IMG/VR virus record: IMGVR_UViG_3300042922_001168
Span: 1 to 32,555 of that record
Reading direction: 5' to 3' (one strand)
DNA length: 32,555 nt
From: a virus
Shown here: piece after piece, positions 16,850-22,957 of the stretch
Position numbering within the stretch: position 1 is the first letter of the stretch
Layout of the letters: every line of letters starts with the position of its first letter
Made by a program: the position numbers and the translations under genes
Notes under the pieces: model-generated
What the model was told of the DNA's origin: nothing
Database searches by the model: none
Seen by the model: only the letters and a program-made list of their open reading frames with translations

Positions 16850-17259
16850 CTATTTGCTTTTGTAATACTCTGACTGACTGATGTAAAAATGGATATCACC
16901 TATGTGAGAATTTAAATACAGTTTCCTGTCTAAATCTAAACTATCCCAATCTTTATATGACTCTTTCAACTCTACCAAACCAGTGTACATCCCTTTCAGC
17001 TTATCGTAATTTTTTTATTTCCTTTACTTATATCCTCATTATCTTCTAATAATTTTTTCATATTATTAAGGATAGCAGCATTTTCTTCTGATTGTAATTT
17101 TACAAGTATATCCTTAACTTCTTTTGATTCAATATCTTCTATTACCTTATAATATTCGTCCATAAACTCAGATTCAAATTTATTGTAATTACTTCCACAA
17201 GCACTCAGGGTAAAAATAATTAAAATTATTATTAAACAATATATTGCTTTTCCTCTCAT
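16850..17259 (-). pseudogene. Putative lipoprotein gene with frameshift in an A7 tract
   Basis: The first frame starts at 17259 (AGGAG upstream) with a lipoprotein signal: MRGKAIYCLIIILIIFTLSACGS, where LSAC is the lipobox and Cys21 the lipidation site. It stays open to a TGA soon after an A7 run at 17010 to 17016. One extra A would join it to NYDKLKGMYTGLVELKESY and on to YYKSK with a stop at 16850. That downstream frame has good coding character, giving about 135 aa in all. The mature part is charged and helical. The cause may be mutation, sequencing error, or slippage on A7. Possible superinfection-exclusion moron; function unknown. Confidence 0.65.
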
Positions 17260-17337
17260 ACAGATCTCCTATGTTTAAAGTAATTATATTATCACTTAGA
17301 ATTTTTTAAACAATAATAATTGAATCAATTACCCTAA

Positions 17338-17346
17338 ATTATACCA
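17338..17346 (-). promoter_or_regulatory. Extended -10 promoter for the lipoprotein gene
   Basis: On the minus strand TGGTATAAT is a perfect extended -10 (TG-N-TATAAT) about 80 nt before the lipoprotein start; the -35 region is poor. It is followed at once by TTAGGGTA, part of a dodecamer also found before the small terminase gene. Nothing else coding was found in the gap 17260 to 17426 apart from an isolated GC-rich patch near 17374 to 17398. Confidence 0.45.
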
Positions 17347-17426
17347 TAAATATTGTAAAGATAAATAATTAAAGCCCCGCAACGTACTCCAGACGCACCC
17401 TACACATTTAAACATATACCCACCTG

Positions 17427-18284
17427 TTATAACTTTCTGATTACATTAATAAGATCCTGCTTTGTCTTTCTGGTATAAATTCTTGTAGTGTTTATATTTG
17501 CGTGCCCGGCAAGATCAGCAATTTCATCAATGGTCAATCCTTCCTCGGCAAGTCTCAGACAATACAGATGTCTAAAATTATGGGCATGTGCCCTGGATAA
17601 CTTAATCTTACTCATTCCGGCATACAATTTAATAACGTTATGAACGGACTGCCGGCTCATCGGCGTATTTCTGAGTTCATTAAGGAATAAATAATCTGTC
17701 GGTTTATGCTTTCTTTCCTTAATATATAGATTTAGATATTCAACCAACCTTTCAGGTATAAGAATGTCCCTGTACTTCTCCCCTTTACCCAAAACAGTAA
17801 TCGCTTTTTTGTCCTTATCTGCAACTTTCAGGGTTATTAGCTCCGAAACTCTCAGACCTGTTAGATACAGGGTATAAAAAATGGCCAGTGCTCTGAAGTC
17901 TTTTTCTCTTTCAGCCAGCCTGACCAATCTTTCAAAATCATTTTGTGTAATTACTTCTTCCAGGTACTCTTGCCTTTGAACTTTAAGCACTTCAACCTCA
18001 AGACATATTTTCCTACCATAATCACTACAATTGTTTAGATATTCTATAAACTGCTTTATACTTATGAGCTTTCTGTTTATCGTCTTTGGCTTTAGGTTTC
18101 TGGATAAGAGATGTGATATATAATCATCTATATCCTGCTGCTCAATACAGTCAAAATTTTTAGATATAAATGAGAAAAACTGATTCAGATCAGAAATATA
18201 TGCATCAACTGTATTTGAACTTTTCTTTTTAAGCTTCAGCTCTATATAATTATTTAACAGATCAACCGCATTCAGTTTTCCCAC
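17427..18284 (-). CDS. Tyrosine recombinase (XerC/D-like)
   Basis: 285 aa with a GTG start at 18284; a stop lies three codons upstream and AAGGGG abuts the start, so translation may be inefficient. The N-terminal SAM-like core-binding domain covers residues 1 to about 105. The catalytic domain has Arg145 (TGLRVSEL), Lys167 (LGKGEKYRD), His235 and Arg238 (AHNFRHLYC), His261 (AGHANI) and the nucleophile Tyr270 (TTRIYTRK), so it is complete. It lies in the accessory zone, not by an attachment end, while a serine integrase occupies the prophage end. It may resolve multimers, act on another site, or be left from an older element. Confidence 0.9.
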   Translation of the reverse strand: MGKLNAVDLLNNYIELKLKKKSSNTVDAYISDLNQFFSFISKNFDCIEQQDIDDYISHLLSRNLKPKTINRKLISIKQFIEYLNNCSDYGRKICLEVEVLKVQRQEYLEEVITQNDFERLVRLAEREKDFRALAIFYTLYLTGLRVSELITLKVADKDKKAITVLGKGEKYRDILIPERLVEYLNLYIKERKHKPTDYLFLNELRNTPMSRQSVHNVIKLYAGMSKIKLSRAHAHNFRHLYCLRLAEEGLTIDEIADLAGHANINTTRIYTRKTKQDLINVIRKL

Positions 18285-18309
18285 CCCTTTTTAACATAAC
18301 CTATATTAT

Positions 18310-18325
18310 GTAAAAGATATTTTAC
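18310..18325. promoter_or_regulatory. Palindrome before the tyrosine recombinase gene
   Basis: GTAAAAGATATTTTAC has perfect 6-bp arms around GATA and lies 26 nt upstream of the recombinase start. A related TTATGTAAAAAAGATA (minus strand) lies about 80 nt further up. It could be an operator or a recombinase-binding core. The rest of the 248-nt gap 18285 to 18532 is very AT-rich and holds the terminator listed next. Confidence 0.35.
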
Positions 18326-18422
18326 CTTTTTCTATGGCTTGTATCATCTGCACTTAAGCAGCTTTTTTTATAATAGATACTTTTGACTATCTTTTTTACA
18401 TAACTTACTTTTTTAGCATAAA

Positions 18423-18455
18423 AAATACCGTTAGATTTTACTCCAAACGGTATTT
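18423..18455 (-). terminator. Terminator after the 155-aa hypothetical gene
   Basis: AAATACCGTT pairs with AACGGTATTT (10 bp, 13-nt loop) and is followed on the minus strand by a T6 run. The adjoining GCATAAAAAATACCG (plus strand, 18416 to 18430) is identical over 15 nt to the one beside the terminator at 22023, which links this unit to the gene cassettes further right. Confidence 0.85.
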
Positions 18456-18532
18456 TACATTTACCATATTAACTCTTACTGACCGACATTGCATCGACAT
18501 GTTTTAGACATTATAATTAAGCAAATCTTTAT

Positions 18533-19000
18533 TCAATCCCATTTTATATATACCTTTATGAAATCCTTGTATTCATCTTGAATGTATAAAATATTAGATA
18601 CCATTGATTTTAATAAGACTTTACTTAATTCATTACCTTTACCTTGTTTTAAATCACTTACAACAAACATCATAAGCGCTTCATCCTTCTTAAAATCGTA
18701 CTTATCACCTCCATATTCATGAATGGTATCCATCACATAACGTGCTATTGAGGCAATTGCAGAAGATACTATATCGTAAGGTTTTACTGCATATCCTGTG
18801 TATCCATACATCATAAATCCATACACTATACCATCCTTGTTTACTGGAAAAATAATTTTTGTCCCTTTGCTTGTATTAGTATATTCGTTATCATCAAAAT
18901 CATTAGCAACAATCAATTTATTTATTGTATCCTTATCAAGGGTATATTTCTTTTCTTTAATAAATACATTTTTTAGCTCACTTAAATATCCACTTGCCAT
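18533..19000 (-). CDS. Hypothetical protein, cassette-borne
   Basis: 155 aa, not recognised. Starts MASGYLSELKNVFIKEKKYT with only a weak GGATA ribosome site. It has a central hydrophobic, tyrosine-rich strand pair (GIVYGFMMYGYTGYAVKPYD) followed by a helix (SSAIASIARYVMDTIHEY), and a C-terminal helix ending KVYIKWD. No signal peptide or clear membrane helix. An 11-bp inverted repeat lies immediately upstream and its own terminator downstream, so it is an autonomous unit between the recombinase and a terminase remnant. AT content is higher than that of the structural genes, consistent with a moron. Confidence 0.65.
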   Translation of the reverse strand: MASGYLSELKNVFIKEKKYTLDKDTINKLIVANDFDDNEYTNTSKGTKIIFPVNKDGIVYGFMMYGYTGYAVKPYDIVSSAIASIARYVMDTIHEYGGDKYDFKKDEALMMFVVSDLKQGKGNELSKVLLKSMVSNILYIQDEYKDFIKVYIKWD

Positions 19001-19010
19001 TATCCAAATC

Positions 19011-19045
19011 TATTGAACAATATTGAAAGTCTAAATTGTTCAATA
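19011..19045. repeat. 11-bp inverted repeat upstream of the 155-aa gene
   Basis: TATTGAACAAT and ATTGTTCAATA are perfect inverted copies separated by 13 nt. The structure begins 11 nt before the start codon, so it could bind a dimeric regulator, fold in the leader RNA, or mark the end of an inserted piece. A loose promoter (TTGAGA, 18 nt, TAGAAT) lies further upstream, near 19080 to 19120. Confidence 0.5.
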
Positions 19046-19184
19046 ACCCCCTATTCTATTTGTTTACCTTTTTAAATATAAATTCTATTGTTATAACTAA
19101 ATTCCTCTCAAGATAAGTTTTTTTTCAAAAATATGTTTAAGCGTTCGAAAATAAATTCATATACATACATTAGTAGAAATAAAG

Positions 19185-19409
19185 TTAATGTTTTACATAA
19201 AAATACCACCCCGGCCTCCCCGTCCTTTTTGACCGTTCTGCAAGGGCTTCGTCTATACGTGCGCGAATATTGGGTTTCGCTAAGTTTTCACAACCGATAT
19301 CTTTTGCAGTTGCTGTGCTATACCCTGCTCTGATTGCCGCCTGAGTAGCGTTTAAATCTACCAGGTACTCCCGTACAAACATTTCTTGCTTTGCTGTCAA
19401 TTTAGCCAT
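19185..19409 (-). pseudogene. Remnant of a second terminase small subunit (Terminase_2 type, N-terminal part)
   Basis: 74 aa. The first 60 residues (LTAKQEMFVREYLVDLNATQ, continuing AAIRAGYSTATAKDIGCEN) are the canonical HTH domain of Terminase_2-type small subunits. After KRTGRPGW the sequence turns to an unrelated tail YFYVKH and stops; intact relatives are roughly twice as long. The phage already has a Nu1/gpA pair of a different family, so this is probably a fragment of another phage. Continued use as a small DNA-binding protein cannot be excluded. Confidence 0.75.
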
Positions 19410-19441
19410 TCAGGCTCACATCCTTTCGATGGAATTAAAAA

Positions 19442-19457
19442 AGAGCCCACAGGCTCT
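19442..19457 (-). terminator. Terminator after the 154-aa membrane protein gene
   Basis: AGAGCC and GGCTCT form a 6-bp stem with a CACA loop, followed on the minus strand by TTTTTTAATT. It lies 15 nt past the stop of the membrane protein gene. Confidence 0.75.
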
Positions 19458-19472
19458 AAATACTATAACTAT

Positions 19473-19937
19473 TCATATCTTTATGAATTCAATCTTATAA
19501 AAGATTTTAAATTCAAGAAACTTATTTTTATTGCCAATTTGAAATTTGTTAAAAATCATAGGTCTTGGAAACATTTTCTTTTTACACTTGACAATCTTTA
19601 TTGTTCCCTTTTTAGCTTCACGCTCAAGCCTATCTTTTATTATGTCATGCGTTTCTGTTCTGTAGACTTTACCACTTGGTAATCTCTCTAAGAAATCTTT
19701 TAAAACTATGTAAAACTCTTTTTTTCTTTTTATATTATTAAATTTTTTGAACTCTTTTTTAGCTTTCTTAGTTAATGACATAAATATAAAGTTTCTAAAA
19801 AATATTAAGCCTCTTGTATAAATAAATCCATTATTGATTCTTATCCTTGTAAAAATTAATTCAATAAGGATTTCTATAAAGAACACAATAAAACATAGTA
19901 AAATAAATAAAAGTGCTAACCCGATTATCACAATCAT
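19473..19937 (-). CDS. Hypothetical membrane-anchored basic protein
   Basis: 154 aa, not recognised. The N-terminus MIVIIGLALLFILLCFIVFF is a membrane helix, extended by IEILIELIF, with no cleavage site. The rest is strongly basic and rich in Lys, Phe and Ile: KKAKKEFKKFNNIKRKKEF, and later KIVKCKKKMFPRP. It may therefore be anchored with a cytoplasmic, nucleic-acid- or lipid-contacting tail. The ribosome site AAGGAAG is good and the gene has its own terminator. Membrane morons often act in superinfection exclusion, but there is no direct evidence here. Confidence 0.6.
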   Translation of the reverse strand: MIVIIGLALLFILLCFIVFFIEILIELIFTRIRINNGFIYTRGLIFFRNFIFMSLTKKAKKEFKKFNNIKRKKEFYIVLKDFLERLPSGKVYRTETHDIIKDRLEREAKKGTIKIVKCKKKMFPRPMIFNKFQIGNKNKFLEFKIFYKIEFIKI

Positions 19938-20260
19938 TTTATTTCTTCCTTTGAATGCTATAATACTGAATAATTCTACAAAAAAAGGAGATTTCCTGCA
20001 AAATTGTTCAAAGTAGCAAACAAGGAGATAGTATCCGTCTACCTCCCCCTATGCGTACTTTAGTCCCTTTGAATATGTTGAGTTTTTATTTAGGGTAAAT
20101 ACCCTATACTTTATAAGTAAAATTAATAGCTTCTTTTAAAACCTATTTTAAGCAGCAAAAAGGAGAGTATATTTCAACTCTCCGGAACACGCCTTATAAC
20201 GCTGCTTTCGTGTAAATATAATTTTTGATAATACAATTATACATGGTTAATTGGCGACAA
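19938..20260. other. AT-rich gap without genes; contains palindrome AGGGTA-AA-TACCCT
   Basis: No coding frame with a ribosome site was found in these 323 nt. Two features stand out: a perfect 14-bp palindrome at 20092 to 20105, containing the TACCCTAAAT core seen before two other units, and the terminator of the sigma-like gene at 20162 to 20183. The half nearest 19937 presumably carries the promoter of the membrane protein gene, but no clear -35/-10 pair is seen. Confidence 0.5.
20162..20183 (-). terminator. Terminator after the sigma-like regulator gene
   Basis: GGAGAGT and ACTCTCC form a 7-bp stem around an 8-nt AT-rich loop, followed on the minus strand by TTTTTGCTG. It lies about 80 nt past the regulator stop. 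Confidence 0.75.
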
Positions 20261-20689
20261 TCACCGACAACTTTCAGCCCATTCTTTTAATCTTCTTTCT
20301 ATTGTTCTGCCAGACCATCCCATACATTCACCTATTTCGATTGGTTTCAATCCATCTATGTATTTATAACTTAAGATTGTTCTTAACTCACTGTCCTCAA
20401 TAGAGTTAATATAATCAATTACATCATTTATTATCATGTAAAGCTCATGGTATTTTTTACTGATCTTCTTACTAATAACATCTCTTTGATTTATGCATTC
20501 CTCAGACATATGTTCTATACCTGTTAATATAAATGATCTGGCTGAATACGGATATTGTGGCATACTTCCCTTTACCTTGTCGGTTACAACTGTTTCATAA
20601 TCACCATGATTCAATTCCTGGAGTTTTTGTCTCAGCCGCTCAACTTCTCTTTTAAGTTTTATAATTTCATTTAGTTTTTCTTTAGTCAT
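20261..20689 (-). CDS. Phage late-gene regulator with sigma-70 region 4-like HTH (ArpU/DUF1492 type)
   Basis: 142 aa; ATG with GGAGG upstream. An N-terminal coiled coil (EIIKLKREVERLRQKLQELN) is followed by a middle part with SMPQYPYSARS, typical of small phage regulators in Firmicutes, then a C-terminal region-4-like helix-turn-helix: SYKYIDGLKPIEIGECMGWS, then RTIERRLKEW. Proteins of this layout sit between replication and packaging genes and switch on late transcription. The position, upstream of the packaging operon, agrees. Its leader has repeated AGAACAAAAC sequences that may be its own regulatory sites. Target promoters are not known. Confidence 0.75.
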   Translation of the reverse strand: MTKEKLNEIIKLKREVERLRQKLQELNHGDYETVVTDKVKGSMPQYPYSARSFILTGIEHMSEECINQRDVISKKISKKYHELYMIINDVIDYINSIEDSELRTILSYKYIDGLKPIEIGECMGWSGRTIERRLKEWAESCR

Positions 20690-20832
20690 AGGCGCCTCCT
20701 GTTTCTCAGTTTTGTTCTGTTTATTTCAATCATTGAACGTTTTGTTCTATTACTATATCATATTGGTTTTAGAAAATAAATACCCTTATGTCGTACTTTT
20801 CTTATTTTGCGCCCAAAAATGGGCATTAAAAA
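20690..20832. promoter_or_regulatory. Leader of the late regulator gene with repeated AGAACAAAAC
   Basis: On the minus strand AGAACAAAAC occurs twice, about 22 nt apart, the upstream copy being part of GAACAAAACGTTC (4-bp inverted arms). TATGAT and TATAGT-like -10 sequences lie just upstream. The layout suggests an operator next to the regulator's own promoter. A small GC hairpin, GCCCA-AAAA-TGGGC, lies at 20811 to 20824. Confidence 0.35.
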
Positions 20833-20862
20833 ACCGCAACTCATTTAACTGAATTATGCGGT
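20833..20862 (-). terminator. Terminator of the GNAT cassette
   Basis: ACCGCA and TGCGGT enclose ACTCATTTAACTGAATTA, whose ends pair imperfectly, and a T6 run follows on the minus strand. Stem and loop are clearly homologous to the terminator at 22023 to 22050. Confidence 0.85.
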
Positions 20863-20901
20863 AATAGAATGATTCTTGAAATATAAATTATATGAAGCAG
20901 T

Positions 20902-21333
20902 TTAGATAGAATACTCCATAATAAAATGAGTATTTGTTTCACTTATTGATACAAAACCAAGTCTTTCATAAAAATTTATCGCAGGGTTTACTTTTAATAC
21001 TTGAAGCTTAATAATACATTTTTTATGCTTTGCGTCATTTATAATGTCCTTTAATACTGCCGTTCCTACTCCTTTGCATTGATATTCTGGTAATATTTCA
21101 ATTAAATCGATAAATAGCCCATCAATATTATTAAATGTTGATAACACTCCTATATCTTTTTCATTTACAACTATGATTTTTAATTTCTCAGGAGAAAATT
21201 TATTTTTAAAATATTCTTGTTGGCTTATATCATCCCATCCCCAAGTTTGCTCAACATAACTTTTCATCGTTGACACATTTAATTCATATAGAAACATGTA
21301 GTCCTTTTCTGTCACATCTCTTAACTTATACAT
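20902..21333 (-). CDS. GNAT-family N-acetyltransferase
   Basis: 143 aa; ATG with GGAGG 6 nt before it. The GNAT fold is clear: the beta-strand start YKLRDVTEKDYMFLYEL, motif A with LPEYQCKGVGTAVLKD (acetyl-CoA pyrophosphate loop Q-x-x-G-x-G), then KLQVLKVNPAINFYERLGFV (motif B). It transfers an acetyl group from acetyl-CoA to an unidentified amine. It is not a phage core function. It has its own promoter (TTGACA, 17 nt, TAGTAT) and terminator and so is an independently expressed lysogenic cargo gene. Confidence 0.93.
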   Translation of the reverse strand: MYKLRDVTEKDYMFLYELNVSTMKSYVEQTWGWDDISQQEYFKNKFSPEKLKIIVVNEKDIGVLSTFNNIDGLFIDLIEILPEYQCKGVGTAVLKDIINDAKHKKCIIKLQVLKVNPAINFYERLGFVSISETNTHFIMEYSI

Positions 21334-21404
21334 TTACACCTCCGACTTGTCATAATAATTCGTATAATAAAACAACCCCGATTCAAAGTAGTTCGTTACA
21401 AATA

Positions 21405-21433
21405 ATACTATATCTGGAATGTTTCTATGTCAA
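21405..21433 (-). promoter_or_regulatory. Promoter of the GNAT gene
   Basis: Minus strand TTGACA (21428 to 21433), 17-nt spacer, TAGTAT (21405 to 21410), about 70 nt before the ATG. Near-consensus sigma-A type. The same -10 and spacing recur before the gene at 22816. Confidence 0.8.
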
Positions 21434-21510
21434 GTTTCACTCCTTACTGCACTATTCAGTTTTCAAAGATCATGTATTTTCCGTTACTATCTATTCAAAA
21501 CGCGAATTAA
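21415..21510 (-). repeat. Cassette leader repeat, copy A (with boxA-like sequence)
   Basis: On the minus strand this block runs TTAATTCGC, then TGATCTTTGAAAACTGAATAGTGC, then into the promoter. It is related to the block at 22873 to 22957: TTARTTCGC, an identical 12-mer ACTGAATAGTGC and an 8-mer ACATTCCA are shared. GATCTTTGAAAAC resembles boxA-like leader sequence of Gram-positive rRNA operons. The first nucleotides supply the stop codon of the zinc-ribbon gene upstream. Confidence 0.6.
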
Positions 21511-21743
21511 TCTGTATCTTCTATCATATTTTCATATAAACAACATGTTTTACATTCTTCTTTCCCATTGCCCACACACAACGGATATGGATCATTATTG
21601 GGTTTAAAGCAATCTTCCGACCTTACCGGAACTAATTCTGAATTGTCACATTCTATACATTCATATTTAGTAAGTTTATTGCCATCCTTAGCTCCTAAAA
21701 ACATTGTACTTACCATTTCTGCTCCGCATTCTTCACATAACAT
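21507..21743 (-). CDS. Small zinc-ribbon protein
   Basis: 78 aa; ATG with AAAGGAAG upstream. CEECGAEM near the N-terminus and YECIECDNSEL form a four-cysteine zinc ribbon. A second cysteine cluster, CKTCCLYENM, lies at the C-terminus. Such small phage proteins are common but their role is unknown; DNA or protein binding is likely. The last codon and stop (GAT TAA) fall at the start of the cassette repeat, so the C-terminus may have been trimmed when the cassette arrived. Confidence 0.7.
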   Translation of the reverse strand: MLCEECGAEMVSTMFLGAKDGNKLTKYECIECDNSELVPVRSEDCFKPNNDPYPLCVGNGKEECKTCCLYENMIEDTD

Positions 21744-21785
21744 TTTATTTACTTCCTTTCTGTCGCTATAGACTTATTTACTGTT

Positions 21786-21971
21786 TTAATCTCTCCAACC
21801 GTCTATTTCAATAAAATCTCCTTCGTCTCTTACTTCTTTAACTTCAAATATAATTAATCGGTCACCATCGTCCGCAGGTAGTAATTCTTTCAAGTTTTTA
21901 ACCATGCTTATTCTTACTTTTGCACCTGCCGGCATTTTTGCCAGCTCATTCATTACCTCATACACTTTCAT
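21786..21971 (-). CDS. Small phage protein of unknown function
   Basis: 61 aa, MKVYEVMNELAKMPAGAKVR and on to an acidic, strand-rich end (FIEIDGWRD). The start has GAAGGATG. Not recognised beyond a general resemblance to small early phage proteins with the MKVxEVxxxLxxxPxxxxV pattern. A short frame ending KAGKDGVKDESV overlaps its start and may be the lost C-terminus of the PP-loop gene. It is separated from that gene by the 946-nt cassette. Confidence 0.65.
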   Translation of the reverse strand: MKVYEVMNELAKMPAGAKVRISMVKNLKELLPADDGDRLIIFEVKEVRDEGDFIEIDGWRD

Positions 21972-22022
21972 CCTTCACACCATCCTTTCCAGCCTTCTGG
22001 CCTATCTCACGGCATAAAAAAT

Positions 22023-22050
22023 ACCGCAATTCATTTACTGAATGTGCGGT
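22023..22050 (-). terminator. Terminator of the 235-aa gene cassette
   Basis: ACCGCA-ATTCA pairs with TGAAT-TGCGGT (11 bp with one bulged G) around TTTAC; T6 follows on the minus strand. Homologous to the hairpin at 20833; its right flank GCATAAAAAATACCG is identical to that at 18416. Confidence 0.88.
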
Positions 22051-22108
22051 TTTCTATAAAATTCCTATTATTAATGCAAAATGCAGAAAACATTCCTTAT
22101 AAGTTTTT

Positions 22109-22816
22109 TCAGAATTCTAAAATAAACTTGCGAAGTTTTTCATATAAAGGAGAAACTCCATAGTGTACGTCTGCTGAACAGGTTCCATAAGTAAAACTAT
22201 AGTATATTGTTTTAGTACATAACCCCATACCACTCAATTTGTCTAGTGTTGAAATAACACTATCTCTGGTTAACTTCAAATCTTCTACTATCCCCGTAAT
22301 AGTCTCTTCCAATGCTAATTCGAACTCTTTTCCGGCATTGCTTACATCAAGTGGAAGTTTCTTATAATTTAATCTTAACGATTCCAGAATTTCTAAATCA
22401 CTACTAATCATATTGTTCAAAAAATAAAGATTTTCTTCAAAATCATCATTTTTAATTTTATTTCGAGAAAAATATGAGTTTCTCAGTAAATTCCCAAAAT
22501 ATTTTACTTTTGAATTATCTGATAGTCTGTTAACTGCTTCCACCGTTTTTGCAAAATTCATAATGAACTCAACATCATTAACTCTTTCGTAGGTTATGTA
22601 CTCATTCTTAGATAGAATAACTTTCAATAATTCCTCTCTTTTCCTTTTTTGAAATTCTAAAAGCAATGCATCTGTTGTCCCATCGATTAGTTCTCCAAGA
22701 ATTGGAATCAACTTTAACAATGATAGTATTGTTGCTTTCACCAATGGATTATTTTTTATTTCTATAGCATTTTCAATATTTTCTATCGACGTCTTAATCT
22801 CAGTTATGTTATCCAT
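22109..22816 (-). CDS. Hypothetical helical protein with amphipathic/hydrophobic segment, cassette-borne
   Basis: 235 aa, not recognised. An N-terminal helix (NITEIKTSIENIENAIEIK) is followed by a hydrophobic ATILSLLKLIPILGELIDG stretch, then a basic KRKREELLKVIL helix. The rest is helical, ending with a winged-helix-like part: LTRDSVISTLDKLSGMGL, then KTIYYSFTYGT. The hydrophobic helix is like those in membrane-acting toxins or defence effectors, and a transcription-like C-terminal domain could sense a signal, but both are guesses. It has its own promoter and terminator and is probably expressed in the lysogen. Confidence 0.6.
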   Translation of the reverse strand: MDNITEIKTSIENIENAIEIKNNPLVKATILSLLKLIPILGELIDGTTDALLLEFQKRKREELLKVILSKNEYITYERVNDVEFIMNFAKTVEAVNRLSDNSKVKYFGNLLRNSYFSRNKIKNDDFEENLYFLNNMISSDLEILESLRLNYKKLPLDVSNAGKEFELALEETITGIVEDLKLTRDSVISTLDKLSGMGLCTKTIYYSFTYGTCSADVHYGVSPLYEKLRKFILEF

Positions 22817-22839
22817 TCCACACCACTCCTTTATAAACC

Positions 22840-22868
22840 ATACTATTATGTAAATACAATAAAGTCAA
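22840..22868 (-). promoter_or_regulatory. Promoter of the 235-aa gene
   Basis: Minus strand TTGACT (22863 to 22868), 17-nt spacer, TAGTAT (22840 to 22845), about 25 nt before the ATG, with AAAGGAGTGG as ribosome site. Same -10 and spacing as the GNAT promoter. Confidence 0.8.
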
Positions 22869-22872
22869 TATT

Positions 22873-22957
22873 TGGAATGTCCATTCCTTTTAACCGCACT
22901 ATTCAGTTATCAACGTACAAATTTCTTACTTCGCTATCCCGCTATTATGCGAACTAA
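22873..22957 (-). repeat. Cassette leader repeat, copy B
   Basis: Minus strand TTAGTTCGC, then GATAACTGAATAGTGC, then ACATTCCA before the promoter; homologous to the block at 21415 to 21510 but with a 10-nt shorter middle. Its first nucleotides contain the TAG stop of the PP-loop gene. Confidence 0.6.

Noticed and set aside
17374-17398. Isolated GC-rich patch between recombinase and lipoprotein genes as a tRNA or attachment core
   Set aside because: No cloverleaf can be formed and no second copy was seen in the window. It remains unexplained.
19938-20260. Possible CRISPR or repeat array in the AT-rich gap
   Set aside because: Only one palindrome and one terminator are seen; there are no regularly spaced repeats.
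22109-22816. Naming the 235-aa protein as a pore-forming toxin or abortive-infection protein
   Set aside because: A single hydrophobic segment is not enough evidence, and no family motif was recognised.
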